64,000 bases of DNA, taken from NCBI RefSeq assembly GCF_004382795.1, contig NZ_SMSG01000004.1, forward strand, positions 362,382 through 426,381, written 5' to 3'. Below, piece after piece: positions 34,176-43,120 of the stretch. The notes beneath the pieces are model-generated. The model was not told where the DNA came from and ran no database searches. It worked only from the letters and a program-made list of their open reading frames with translations. Positions within the stretch are counted from its first letter, which is position 1. The number at the start of each line of letters is the position of its first letter. The DNA is from Cumulibacter soli (lineage in GTDB: Bacteria; Actinomycetota; Actinomycetes; Mycobacteriales; Antricoccaceae). Both the position numbers and the translations under genes were made by a program.

Positions 34176-34805
34176 ATGCGCCGAGCAGCCAGTGCCATCG
34201 CGGTACTCGCCTCGCTTGCCCTGCTGATATCTGGTTGCGGGGCCAGCGACGATCTTGACGTCGGCAGTGGCCATTCTGAGTCGCACAGTTCGCATGAATC
34301 GCACGAGCCACATAGTTCGCACGAATCAGCGCCGACGTCGGACGCCGAGGCCACGAGCGCGCAGACTCCTGCGATCGTCGATGAGTGTGCCGACCACCCG
34401 CTCGCGAGCCCCGCGTCCCCGGGAGAGGTGTTCTGCCATGCGTACTACGCGATGGAGTTGCTCGACGTCGCCTATGACGCGCCCGCCGAAGAAGCTGAAC
34501 CTCATTGGCCGTACGAGGCAGCCGACGACCCGGTGTGGATGCTCGTCGAGTTCCGGGTGACCAGCCTGATCAGTGCGCCTGGACTGAGCACGGGTCAGGT
34601 GGTTCCGACCCTCACGGACACCACCGGTCAGATGGCGTCGGTCGGCGAAGTGGTCGGCGACTCCGCATCGATCCCGGACTATGAGTCAGACGAGTTCACA
34701 GCCGTGTACACGTTCGATCGATCCGAGACTGACCGCTCGAACGTGCTGCTGTGCACCACGTTTCTGATCTCCGTGGACAAGAGCATCGGGTGCACACACA
34801 TCTGA
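34176..34805 (+). CDS. lipoprotein with a histidine-rich segment
   Basis: 209 residues. Signal peptide with lipobox LISGC (Cys21). Residues 33-49 hold six His at 33, 37, 40, 43, 46 and 49 in a Ser/Glu-rich run, a likely divalent-metal-binding segment. The remainder is an acidic domain with four Cys (for example DECADH and EVFCHAYY, then LLCTTF and IGCTHI) and the VWMLVEFRVTSL stretch found in exported DUF4352-like beta proteins, though I cannot assign a family. It is placed between the B12-controlled importer and the cobK gene, so a role in cobalt binding is possible but unproven. Confidence 0.7.
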   Translation: MRRAASAIAVLASLALLISGCGASDDLDVGSGHSESHSSHESHEPHSSHESAPTSDAEATSAQTPAIVDECADHPLASPASPGEVFCHAYYAMELLDVAYDAPAEEAEPHWPYEAADDPVWMLVEFRVTSLISAPGLSTGQVVPTLTDTTGQMASVGEVVGDSASIPDYESDEFTAVYTFDRSETDRSNVLLCTTFLISVDKSIGCTHI

Positions 34806-34869
34806 CACCCCTCGCAGGCGATACTTCAACGCGTACCCGACACGGGTTGAAACCATTGGAGCAGGATCA

Positions 34870-35604
34870 ATGAGAGTGCTGATTCTCGGCGGCACCGCCG
34901 AAGCGCGTGGGCTGGCCGCGGCACTGGTCGACCTCGGCGTCCCGGTGATTTCCACATTGGCTGGCCGGGTACAGAATCCGCGGTTGCCTGCGGGCGAGGT
35001 CCGGATCGGCGGTTTCGGCGGTAGCAAAGGACTCGCCGCATTTCTGCAGACTGACGGCATCACCCATGTCATCGATGCCACCCATCCGTTCGCCCAGACG
35101 ATGACTCGGCACGGCGCCGACGCCTCGGATGCCGCGGGCGTACCGTTCGTGCGGTACGCCCGGCCTGGATGGCGTGCCCGGCCGGACTCAGCATCATGGA
35201 CGTGGGTTCGGTCCTACGATGAGGCTCGCACTGCCGCGCAGGAGCTTGGATCGCAACCATTCCTGACAACGGGCCGTCAGACGCTGCCTCATTTCCTCGA
35301 GCCGTGGGCGTCGCGTTCGGTGCTGGTCCGGGTAGTTGAGCCACTGTCATCGACCCCGCCCACGGCGTGGCGGGTACTCCTCGATCGGGGGCCGTACAGC
35401 GTTGATGGGGAACTGGCCGTGATGCGCCAGCACGAAGTCGATGTGCTGCTGACGAAGGATTCCGGCGGTTCTTACACCTCCGCGAAACTGGACGCCGCAG
35501 CGTCGTTGGGGGTACCGGTCGTGGTTGTGGGGCGTCCCGAGGCGCCCGCTGGGGTCCTCGAGGTTCCCACACTGCACGAGGCGCTGTCCGCGGTAGTCGG
35601 TTGA
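34870..35604 (+). CDS. cobK: precorrin-6A reductase
   Basis: 244 residues. MRVLILGGTAEARGLAAAL is the conserved CobK start with the nucleotide loop. GFGGSKGLAAFLQTDGITHVIDATHPFA is the family hallmark. The TTGRQTLPHF and LLTKDSGG blocks follow (the latter is the TKNSGG-type motif). It reduces precorrin-6A with NADPH to precorrin-6B (dihydro form), before CobL acts. It has its own promoter region and no riboswitch. Transcribed convergently with cobD. Confidence 0.95.
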   Translation: MRVLILGGTAEARGLAAALVDLGVPVISTLAGRVQNPRLPAGEVRIGGFGGSKGLAAFLQTDGITHVIDATHPFAQTMTRHGADASDAAGVPFVRYARPGWRARPDSASWTWVRSYDEARTAAQELGSQPFLTTGRQTLPHFLEPWASRSVLVRVVEPLSSTPPTAWRVLLDRGPYSVDGELAVMRQHEVDVLLTKDSGGSYTSAKLDAAASLGVPVVVVGRPEAPAGVLEVPTLHEALSAVVG

Positions 35605-35674
35605 CGCGTGTCGCAGTCTCTTTCGCCGTTGCCGCGTATGGCTTCTCGACGTCAGTGACCGGCCGTGACCCGTG

Positions 35675-36694
35675 CTACCGGCGGGCGAGGCGACGAACGA
35701 CGATGCGCGAGATCACACAGACCGCGAGCGACGCGGCCGACAGACGACGGCCGAGTCGAGCGGCTCTATCAACGTCCGCGACGCGGACCGGCGCACCGTC
35801 GCCCAGCACGCCGCGGTCCTCGATCACCCCGCCGTACGTATTGCTGCCACCGAGGCGGACTCCGAGCGTCGCGGCGTACGCCGCCTCTATCCGCCCGCCG
35901 TTGGGACTGGGGTGCTGCCGTGCGTCGCGTCGCACGACGGCCAGCACCTCCCGAGGCCGCCCGGACAATAGGGCCGTCAGGCCCGCGGCCAGCCGCGCGG
36001 GAACGAAATTTGCCGCGTCATCCACTCGAGCCGCGGCCCAGCCGAATCGCGCCCAGCGCGGCGAGCGATAACCAACCATCGCATCAAGGGTGTTGATCGC
36101 GCGATATCCAAGTAATCCGGGCACGCCCGCTGCAGCACCCCACACCAGCGGAGCGACGACCGCGTCCGACGTGTTCTCCGCGAGCGATTCCACGCACGCT
36201 CGCGCGAGCTCATCGCCACTCAGGTTGCTCGGGTCACGTCCCACGAGTGACCGCACTCGACGACGCGCCGTGCTGAGATCGTCGCCTTGGACGCTGTGAG
36301 CCACCGCGCGCGCCTCGCTTTCCAGGGTCCGCCCGCCGAGTACCGCCCAGGTCGCAGCGGCAGTAACGCCCGCTCTAAGCCACACCGGCCCCCGGTACAG
36401 GGCGGCGCCGAGGGCGGTTGCGCCGCCGACTAGTACCGCCTCGTACGCCGCACCATTGATCTTGGAATCGCGATACAGCGGGCGTTGTAGCGCCGCCGCT
36501 ACCCGCCCAAACCCGGCCACGGGATGGCCGCGTTGTGGGTCGCCGAGCAGTCGGTCAGCGGTGAAGCCTGCCAGCAACCCGATGCTCACCGCATCGAGGG
36601 TCCGCGCACGCTGCGGCGGACCGGCTCCGAACGCGGCACCTAGCCGAACTCGAGCGCGAGTTGACGCTGCGGGACGAGTGCGGCGAAAGCTCAT
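35675..36694 (-). CDS. cobD: adenosylcobinamide-phosphate synthase CobD/CbiB
   Basis: 339 residues from the ATG at 36694 (ATGA overlap with cobA). Hydrophobic integral membrane protein. DAVSIGLLAGFTADRLLGDPQRGHPVAGFGR is the CbiB/CobD start, and ARACVESLAENTSDAVVAPLVWGAAAGVPGLLGYRAINTLDAMVGYRSPR is diagnostic. VRLGGSNTYGG lies near the C-terminus. It joins aminopropanol (or its phosphate) to adenosylcobyric acid. A basic 30-residue N-terminal extension precedes the conserved part, so the true start could be slightly later. Last gene of the chlID-cobO-cobBC-cobA-cobD operon. Confidence 0.95.
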   Translation of the reverse strand: MSFRRTRPAASTRARVRLGAAFGAGPPQRARTLDAVSIGLLAGFTADRLLGDPQRGHPVAGFGRVAAALQRPLYRDSKINGAAYEAVLVGGATALGAALYRGPVWLRAGVTAAATWAVLGGRTLESEARAVAHSVQGDDLSTARRRVRSLVGRDPSNLSGDELARACVESLAENTSDAVVAPLVWGAAAGVPGLLGYRAINTLDAMVGYRSPRWARFGWAAARVDDAANFVPARLAAGLTALLSGRPREVLAVVRRDARQHPSPNGGRIEAAYAATLGVRLGGSNTYGGVIEDRGVLGDGAPVRVADVDRAARLGRRLSAASLAVCVISRIVVRRLARR

Positions 36695-37671
36695 CGCGCG
36701 AGCGCGGACACGACCGGACCGATGACGGTCACCGCGGGCGCACCCACCCCTGCGTCGGACGCCGTCCGGTCGATCTCGCTCAGCGTGGAGGTGACCGATC
36801 GTTGGCTCGGCATGCTCGCGTCGGCGATGCACGCCGCGGGAGTGTGCTCCGGCATTCCCGCGGCGATCAGGGTCTTGGCAATGGCGTCGAGTACCGCCAC
36901 ACCCATCAGCACCACGATCGTCAGGCCCGATCGCGCCAACGCTCCCCAATCGACCGTATTACGTGGATCGTCGGGAGCGACGTGCCCAGACACGACGATA
37001 AATCCTTGGGTAAGGGAGCGATGCGTCACCGGCACACCGATCAATTCGGCCGCGGCGATAGACGAACTAACACCAGGTATCGACCGCACCGGCACGCCTG
37101 CAGCGACGCACGCGTTCCACTCCTCGCCACCGCGGCCGAATACGAAACTGTCCCCGCCCTTGAGCCGGGTCACTCGAAGCCCTGCACGCGCACGCGTTAC
37201 CAGCAACTCGTTGATGGCTTCCTGCGGCGTGAACTCGCCTCGCGGGATCTTGCCGACATGAATCACCTCGGCGTCCGGCTTGGCTCGCGACAGCGCACCC
37301 AACGGTGCTAGCCGGTCGCAGACAATGACGTCGGCCTCGGCGATCGCCTGCATACCGGCGATGGTGAGCAATCCCTGATCACCCGGTCCACCTCCGACGA
37401 GCGTGACCGCGCCGCCGTCATCGGCCGCGGGCCGGACAGCTTCGGCGCGTGGTCGGTCGCGCAGTACGACGTCGTACTGCAGCGGGTCGGCATCGGTCAC
37501 CAGATCGATGAGCTCGCGGGAGGCGATGTCCCGAAGTGTCGCGTCTGGCTCGGTCGCCATGACGCTCACCTGGGCACCTGCATCGAGTAGGGCATGCACT
37601 CGCTCCGCGACACCGGCAGCGGGGGCGTGCAGGAGTACTTTGCAGCCATCTAAGGAAAAGGGCATGCTCAC
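36691..37671 (-). CDS. cobA: uroporphyrinogen-III C-methyltransferase (SUMT)
   Basis: 326 residues from the GTG at 37671 (GTGA overlap with cobBC); an ATG two codons later is equally possible. The last 240 residues are a SUMT: VTLVGGGPGDQGLLTIAGMQAI, the VCDRLAP and GKIPRGE loops, RLKGGDSFVFGRGGEE and PGVSSSIAA. The first 85 residues look like a shrunken siroheme-synthase (Met8/CysG N-terminal) domain, too short to hold a full NAD-binding dehydrogenase. It makes precorrin-2 from uroporphyrinogen III with two SAM, the first committed step. Confidence 0.93.
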   Translation of the reverse strand: MSMPFSLDGCKVLLHAPAAGVAERVHALLDAGAQVSVMATEPDATLRDIASRELIDLVTDADPLQYDVVLRDRPRAEAVRPAADDGGAVTLVGGGPGDQGLLTIAGMQAIAEADVIVCDRLAPLGALSRAKPDAEVIHVGKIPRGEFTPQEAINELLVTRARAGLRVTRLKGGDSFVFGRGGEEWNACVAAGVPVRSIPGVSSSIAAAELIGVPVTHRSLTQGFIVVSGHVAPDDPRNTVDWGALARSGLTIVVLMGVAVLDAIAKTLIAAGMPEHTPAACIADASMPSQRSVTSTLSEIDRTASDAGVGAPAVTVIGPVVSALAR

Positions 37672-40190
37672 GCGAGGCTCTCCGAGCTAGTGATTCGTTC
37701 CAATGTTTCCAGCAGCCGAGCGGTGGCCGCAGGTTCTCTGACCGCGATGCGCACCCACGATCCGTCGAGTCCGGGGAAGCTATCGCAGCTGCGGACTGCG
37801 ATTCCAGCCTCGCGTAGCGCGCGATGGGCACCGATGCCGACCCGGACCAGCACGAACGGCGCGTGTCCGGGCACAGACCGCAGCCCCAACTTCTGCAGGC
37901 CTTCGATGAGCTCCGTCCGCCAGCGTTGCAGCTCACGCGCCCCGTTTTCGGCCTCACGAACGGCGTCTCCTCGAGCGGTCACCTCCATCGCCACGGCGGC
38001 GAACGTGGAGACCGACCAATGTGGCTGCTGGGCGGCGAGCCGAGCGATCACCTCGGGCTCAGCGATGATGTAACCCGCGCGTACGCCGGCCATCGACCAC
38101 GTCTTGGTCAAGGACCGGATCACCACCACACCTGACATATCGGCCGCGATCATCGTCTGTGGATCTCCGGGAATCGCATCCGCGAATGCTTCGTCCACGA
38201 CCAACATCCGGTCCGCGCGTCGCAGAGATTCCAATGCACCGCGGGGATGCAGGACGCCGGTGGGATTGGTCGGGTTTCCCACGATCACCAGATCGGCATC
38301 GTCCGGTACTGCGGCAGCATGCAACGCGAATCCGTCTCGCTCGCTGAGCAGCACATGTTCGGGCGCGATATCGGCGCGGCGCAGCGCCGATTCGGGTTCA
38401 GTGAACTGAGGGTGCACGATAACCGGGCGCCGCGTGTTGAGAGCTCGCGCTATGAGCGTGAACGCTTCGGCGGCGCCATTGGTGGGCAGCACCATATCGT
38501 CTGCGATCCCATGTCTGCGGGCGATCGCGGTGCGCGCCGCATCCACGGAGGGGTAAGGGCCGACGTCACCAACGGCGTCCCGCAACTGGGTGGACAGCCA
38601 GGCCGGCGGCGCGGCGGCGCGGACGTTGACCGCGAAGTCGGCCAGCCCGCTGGCGACTTCCGCGTCGCCGTGGTGATCGAGGGACGCGAGCGATTCGCGC
38701 CCTGCTGACGCACCGGAGGTGGGCTCGTCGGCGAGTCCTGGTGAACTCGTGCTGGCTAGCGTGATGGTTCGCTCGGCAGGGTCATTCTGGTCCACACTCA
38801 CCGGGACGGTAGCGGTCGATGATGCGGCGAACTGGGCGGCGGCGTCGCAGAACGCGGTGGCCAGCGATGGCGCTCCGGCCCAATGCACATGCAGGTACGA
38901 CGCATGCACTGTCGCGCGGCCGGTCGCGGCTGGATCGAGCGCAAATCCTGCGTTTCCGGTCTCGTACCGCCACGCGGGCGGGTTCGCGGTCACCGGGCTG
39001 ATCTGGGTTCGGTGGAATTCGTGGCCCCGAACCTCCAGGCCCGCTCCTCCGATAACGCTGTCGGCACCGAGCGTCGCGCGTTCATAACCAAGCTTCAGGC
39101 GCGGGCCCATCGCTGCCCTGGCGGGGATCGCGCCGGCAAAGTCGTGTCCGTCGACCGATTCGGAGAGGTACAGCATCCCGGCGCATTCGGCGACCGTTGG
39201 CATACCCGAGAGTACGGCGTCGCGGATCTGACGCTTCAACGATTGATTCCCGGCAAGTTCGACGGCATGCATTTCGGGGAACCCACCGCCGAGGTAGATC
39301 GCGGCGGTGCCGGCTGGCAGCGACGAGTCTGTGGCTGGGTCGAACACGACGGGCTCAGCACCCTGGGCGCGAATCAGTTCATCAGTCTCGGCGTATCGGA
39401 ACGTGAATGCTCGCCCACCCGCTACGGCGACGACGGGTTTCGATGGCCGCTCCCGCACCGGCGGCGACCACGGATCGATCGCTACCTGCGGTGCGCCGTC
39501 AGCAATCCGGCGTACCGCATCGAGGTCGATATACGTCGCGGTCTGCTCGGCGAGCAGATCAAGGGCGGAAGCGACATCGCGCCGTTCGGCGACCGGAACG
39601 AGACCGAGGTGGCGCGAGGGTGCGCTCACGCCGGCATCGCGCGGCAGCACGCCTAACACCGGGTAGCCGGCGGCTTCAACCGATCGGCGTACCTCGTCCG
39701 CGTGACGCTGCGACCCCGACTTATTCAGGATGACGCCAGCGACGGTGATCGCCGGGTCAAAGGTGGCCAATCCATGCACGGTTGCGGCGATCGTGCGCGC
39801 GGCGGCGGAAATGTCGAGGACCAGGATCACCGGACTTCCGGTGATCGCGGCCAGGTGCGCGGTGGAGGCGTACCCGTCGGTGCCGATCCGGCCGTCGTAC
39901 AGCCCCATTACGCCCTCGATCAGCGACAGCGCAGCGGGTTGCGGGCTGAAGTGGCCGTGCGCGAGCAGTGGCATCATCAGTTCTTCGCTGCACAGCCAGG
40001 GATCGAGGTTTCGCCCAGCGCGTCCGGTCGCGAGTGCGTGGTAGCCCGGGTCGATGAAGTCGGGTCCAACCTTCGCTGGCGCTACCTGATGCCCGGACCG
40101 GGTCAGTGCGGCCATCAGGCCGACCGCTACGGTGGTCTTTCCTTGCCCGGATGCTGCGGCCGCGATGACGACCCGCGGGACGCTCAGCAT
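37668..40190 (-). CDS. fusion of cobyrinic acid a,c-diamide synthase (CobB) and CobC-type PLP enzyme
   Basis: 840 residues from the ATG at 40190. Residues 1 to about 450 are CobB: RVVIAAAASGQGKTTVAVGLMAAL (P-loop), KVGPDFIDPGYH, and a glutamine-amidotransferase domain with nucleophile Cys in AECAGMLYLSE and the partner His in RGHEFHRTQ-type sequence. A Ser/Thr/Asp-rich linker of about 75 residues follows. The last 310 residues are a class-I/II aminotransferase-fold protein with NPTNPTGVL and the PLP-lysine motif SLTKTWSMAGVRAGY, as in CobC/CobD(Salmonella) L-threonine-phosphate decarboxylase. The two halves act at separate steps: side-chain amidation, and aminopropanol-phosphate supply for the nucleotide loop. 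The frame is continuous with no sign of an internal ribosome site at the junction. Confidence 0.9.
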   Translation of the reverse strand: MLSVPRVVIAAAASGQGKTTVAVGLMAALTRSGHQVAPAKVGPDFIDPGYHALATGRAGRNLDPWLCSEELMMPLLAHGHFSPQPAALSLIEGVMGLYDGRIGTDGYASTAHLAAITGSPVILVLDISAAARTIAATVHGLATFDPAITVAGVILNKSGSQRHADEVRRSVEAAGYPVLGVLPRDAGVSAPSRHLGLVPVAERRDVASALDLLAEQTATYIDLDAVRRIADGAPQVAIDPWSPPVRERPSKPVVAVAGGRAFTFRYAETDELIRAQGAEPVVFDPATDSSLPAGTAAIYLGGGFPEMHAVELAGNQSLKRQIRDAVLSGMPTVAECAGMLYLSESVDGHDFAGAIPARAAMGPRLKLGYERATLGADSVIGGAGLEVRGHEFHRTQISPVTANPPAWRYETGNAGFALDPAATGRATVHASYLHVHWAGAPSLATAFCDAAAQFAASSTATVPVSVDQNDPAERTITLASTSSPGLADEPTSGASAGRESLASLDHHGDAEVASGLADFAVNVRAAAPPAWLSTQLRDAVGDVGPYPSVDAARTAIARRHGIADDMVLPTNGAAEAFTLIARALNTRRPVIVHPQFTEPESALRRADIAPEHVLLSERDGFALHAAAVPDDADLVIVGNPTNPTGVLHPRGALESLRRADRMLVVDEAFADAIPGDPQTMIAADMSGVVVIRSLTKTWSMAGVRAGYIIAEPEVIARLAAQQPHWSVSTFAAVAMEVTARGDAVREAENGARELQRWRTELIEGLQKLGLRSVPGHAPFVLVRVGIGAHRALREAGIAVRSCDSFPGLDGSWVRIAVREPAATARLLETLERITSSESLA

Positions 40191-40194
40191 CGCT

Positions 40195-40809
40195 TCACCA
40201 CTCGATCCCCTTCTGCCCCTTCTGGCCGCGGTCAAAGGGATGCGCGATCTTCGTCATCTCGGTGGCGAGATCAGCGATCGCCAGCAGGTCCGGGTGCGGG
40301 TCACGTCCGGTGATCACTACGTGCTGGTAGCCCGGACGATTCTGCAGCGTCTCGACGACCTCTGCTACGTCGATCCAGCCCCATTTCAATACATAGCTGA
40401 ATTCGTCGAGGATGTAGAGCTGGTGCGTCTCCTCGGCCAGGCGACGCTTGATTTCGGCCCATCCTTCGACGGCCGCCTGGGCATGGTCCTCTTCGGTGCC
40501 TTCTTTGCGCGACCATGACCAGCCGGAGCCCATCTTGTGCCACTCGATTGGGCCACCTTTACCGGTGTCGCGGTGCACCTCTGCGAGAGTCTCCAGCGCG
40601 CTCTGTTCGCCGATACGCCACTTCGCGGACTTCACGAACTGGAACACGCCGATCGACCAGCCCTGGTTCCACCCGCGCAACGCCAGACCGAACGCCGCAG
40701 TCGATTTCCCCTTACCCGCTCCGGAGTTGACGATGACCAACGGCTGGTTGCGCCGCTGGCGGGTGGTCTTGCCGTCGTTCGCCTCGACGGGTGTCTTGCC
40801 CTGGACCAT
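40195..40809 (-). CDS. cobO: cob(I)alamin/corrinoid adenosyltransferase CobO (BtuR/CobA type)
   Basis: 204 residues. The P-loop reads NSGAGKGKSTAAFGLALR. AVEGWAEIKRRLAEETHQLYILDEFSYVLKWGWIDVAEVVETLQNRPGYQHVVITGRDPHPDLLAIADLATEMTKIAHPF matches the CobO/BtuR family in full. It transfers the adenosyl group of ATP to Co(I) corrinoids. The start overlaps the chelatase stop (TGATG), and four bases separate it from cobBC. Confidence 0.96.
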   Translation of the reverse strand: MVQGKTPVEANDGKTTRQRRNQPLVIVNSGAGKGKSTAAFGLALRGWNQGWSIGVFQFVKSAKWRIGEQSALETLAEVHRDTGKGGPIEWHKMGSGWSWSRKEGTEEDHAQAAVEGWAEIKRRLAEETHQLYILDEFSYVLKWGWIDVAEVVETLQNRPGYQHVVITGRDPHPDLLAIADLATEMTKIAHPFDRGQKGQKGIEW

Positions 40810-42890
40810 CAGGCGGCCCGTCCCTTCTGCAGGTCGGTTTTCGAGTTATGCACGATATCCACGATTGCGTCCGCGGCGACCTGCGGCAGCGGCACGTAAG
40901 TCGCGCCCATCCGCGCCGCAAGGTCAGCGGCAAGCCCTAGCCGGAACTTTCCGGTCTCACAGTCGATCACGACGCTGTCCACACCGAGCCCCGGCCATGC
41001 ATCGGCGATTCGCTGGGCGCGCGCGAGCGCGTCCTTACCGCTGGTCGCGCGACCGTCGGTGAGCAACACGAGAAGCGCGCGGCGGCGCGGATCGCGAATA
41101 TGTTCCACACGCAGCGTGTGCGCGGCCTGTTCCAGACCCTCGGCCAGCGGCGTACGGCCGCCGTGCGGGAGTTGCCGCAGGCAGCGTTCTGCGGCTTCGA
41201 CCGACGAGGTGGGCGACAAGCTGAGTTCCGCATCGTGGCCACGGAAGGTGACGAGTCCGACCCGGTCACGTTTGCGGTAAGCATCGATCAGCAAGGACAG
41301 CACAGCGGCTTTGACTTCTTGCATCCTCGCCTTGGCGCCCATCGAACCGGATGCGTCGACCGCGAGCAGCACGAGGTTGGACTCGCGACCTTGTGTGACG
41401 GCGCCGCGCAGATCATCGGCTTGCAGCCGCAATCGCCCGTCGTACGGCGAGCGGATCCGAGCGCGTGCGGCCGCGGTGATCGTAGCCGGAAGATGCAGCC
41501 GACGTACGTTCTCAGTGGTCGCCGCGATGGTCCGCCCGTTCTCGGTGAGCGCCCGACTGCGACGCCCAGCCTGACCATTTCCCAGACCACGGATGGTGAA
41601 GTTACGTGCGGTGTAAGGCTTTGCGGTATCAGCTATGGCGACGGGAACCGGCCCTGGCTCGTCAGCGGCATGATCGTGCTGCGCGGCGTCATCCGGCGAC
41701 TGCTGGCTCTGCGCGGAGTCACGGTTCTGCGGGCCGGAGTCCTGGCGCGTTTCGGGCTGGTCCGGCGTCGACTGTGGGCCTGTCCCGGACTGATCCGGCG
41801 CCGGGGGCTGACCGGCTGCGTCCTCGTCGTTCTTTTCAGCCGCAGGGTCTTCAGGTGGGTTCGGATCATCCTCGGGTGGGGTCGGTTCGTCGTCGCCGAG
41901 TAATTCCTCAAGCAGGTTTTCGTCGAGACCCGGGGCATCGAACGGGTTGCGGCGTCGGCGGTGCGGTAACGCGAGCCGGGCAGCAGCGCGGACGTCGTCG
42001 CGGTTCACCGCATCGCGACCGAACCAGGCTGCGTGCGCCTTCGCGGTGCGCGCAGTCACGATATCTGCGCGCATCCCGTCGACATCGAATCCTGCGCAGA
42101 CGCGGGCGATCCGCTCCAGTTCGGTAATCGGCAGGTCGACGTGCGTCAGCAGTGCCTGTGCGCGCTCAATTCCCACGCGAAGGTCGGTTTGCGCATCGGC
42201 GTACTGGGCGGTGAAGGCCTGCGGATCCGAGTCGAACGCGAGGCGGCGGCGTACGACCTCAACGCGAGTCTGTGGGTCACGGCTGGCCGCGATCTCAACG
42301 GTGAGACCGAATCGGTCCAGCAACTGCGGGCGCAACTCTCCTTCTTCGGGGTTCATTGTCCCGACCAGGACGATCCTCGCCTCATGCGACACCGAGATTC
42401 CGTCTCGTTCGACGGTGTTGCGGCCCATCGCGGCGGCGTCCAGCAGCACGTCGACCAGGTGGTCGTGCAGCAGGTTGACCTCGTCGACGTAGAGGATGCC
42501 GCGGTTGGCCTGCGCCAGCAGGCCGGGGTCGAAGTCCGCGCGACCATCTCCGAGCGCCTTACGCAGATCGAGGGAGCCTACGACCCGATCTTCGGATGCG
42601 CCCACCGGCAACTCTACGAGACGTGCCGGGTGTTCGGAGGCGGCTTCGAGGTGCGCGGTTCGGTCCGGGCATGACGGGTCGGGGCGGTGTGGGTCACAGC
42701 CGAAGCGGCATCCTTCGATGACCTGCTGCCTCGGCAGCACCTCGGCGAGCGCGCGGACCATCGTGGATTTTGCGGTGCCCTTTTCGCCGCGGACCAAAAC
42801 ACCGCCGACGTCCGGAGAGATCGATGTCAGGATGAGGGCCAACGCCATATCGTCGGCACCGACGATGGCAGAAAATGGGAACTGTTGCAT
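40809..42890 (-). CDS. fused ChlI/ChlD-like AAA+ and VWA chelatase subunit, likely cobaltochelatase partner of CobN
   Basis: 693 residues from the ATG at 42890 with AGGAGGAC upstream; the longer frame runs back into the riboswitch. The N-terminal ChlI-type AAA+ domain has Walker A GEKGTAKST (35-43), the ILYVDEVNLLHDHLVDVLLDAAAMG Walker B region and VGTMNPEEGELRPQLLDRFGL. A disordered Asp/Pro/Glu-rich linker lies at about 350-445. The VWA domain starts near residue 510 with the MIDAS motif DASGSMGAK and PLAEGLEQA. Mg-chelatase-like fusions of this kind replace CobS/CobT as ATPase partner of CobN in many actinobacteria. The riboswitch upstream and the cobO neighbour support a cobalt role. Confidence 0.9.
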   Translation of the reverse strand: MQQFPFSAIVGADDMALALILTSISPDVGGVLVRGEKGTAKSTMVRALAEVLPRQQVIEGCRFGCDPHRPDPSCPDRTAHLEAASEHPARLVELPVGASEDRVVGSLDLRKALGDGRADFDPGLLAQANRGILYVDEVNLLHDHLVDVLLDAAAMGRNTVERDGISVSHEARIVLVGTMNPEEGELRPQLLDRFGLTVEIAASRDPQTRVEVVRRRLAFDSDPQAFTAQYADAQTDLRVGIERAQALLTHVDLPITELERIARVCAGFDVDGMRADIVTARTAKAHAAWFGRDAVNRDDVRAAARLALPHRRRRNPFDAPGLDENLLEELLGDDEPTPPEDDPNPPEDPAAEKNDEDAAGQPPAPDQSGTGPQSTPDQPETRQDSGPQNRDSAQSQQSPDDAAQHDHAADEPGPVPVAIADTAKPYTARNFTIRGLGNGQAGRRSRALTENGRTIAATTENVRRLHLPATITAAARARIRSPYDGRLRLQADDLRGAVTQGRESNLVLLAVDASGSMGAKARMQEVKAAVLSLLIDAYRKRDRVGLVTFRGHDAELSLSPTSSVEAAERCLRQLPHGGRTPLAEGLEQAAHTLRVEHIRDPRRRALLVLLTDGRATSGKDALARAQRIADAWPGLGVDSVVIDCETGKFRLGLAADLAARMGATYVPLPQVAADAIVDIVHNSKTDLQKGRAA

Positions 42891-42949
42891 TTGTCCTCCT
42901 GGCGAGTGCCTCGCTCGCCGGTTCGAGCACACCGGCCTCATGGTCGGCG

Positions 42950-43050
42950 CCGGTTCACGCGATGTCCTGGCTCGTCCACATTCAGTGGCTTCACAGTGGC
43001 GGGACCGCTGCGGGATTGACCGCAATTCCACGCTGTTGAACCTGGTCCAT
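42950..43050 (-). promoter_or_regulatory. cobalamin riboswitch upstream of the chlID-cobO-cobBC-cobA-cobD operon
   Basis: On the minus strand: GCGTGGAATTGCGGTCAATCCCGC, then GCGGTCCCGCCACTGTGAAG, then a short B12 box ACGAGCCAGGACATC (complement of 42961-42975). A GCCGGTGTGCTCGAACCGGC hairpin-forming stretch and a second hairpin around CTCGCCAGGAGG, which includes the ribosome site, follow before the ATG at 42890. The arrangement suggests translational control. Boundaries are approximate. Confidence 0.82.
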
Positions 43051-43120
43051 CATGCCATGTGCCCGGTGCGTGCCTCCCGCGACGGCCTGCCGCCGCGTAG
43101 TCGGCATTAGACTGTCCGCC

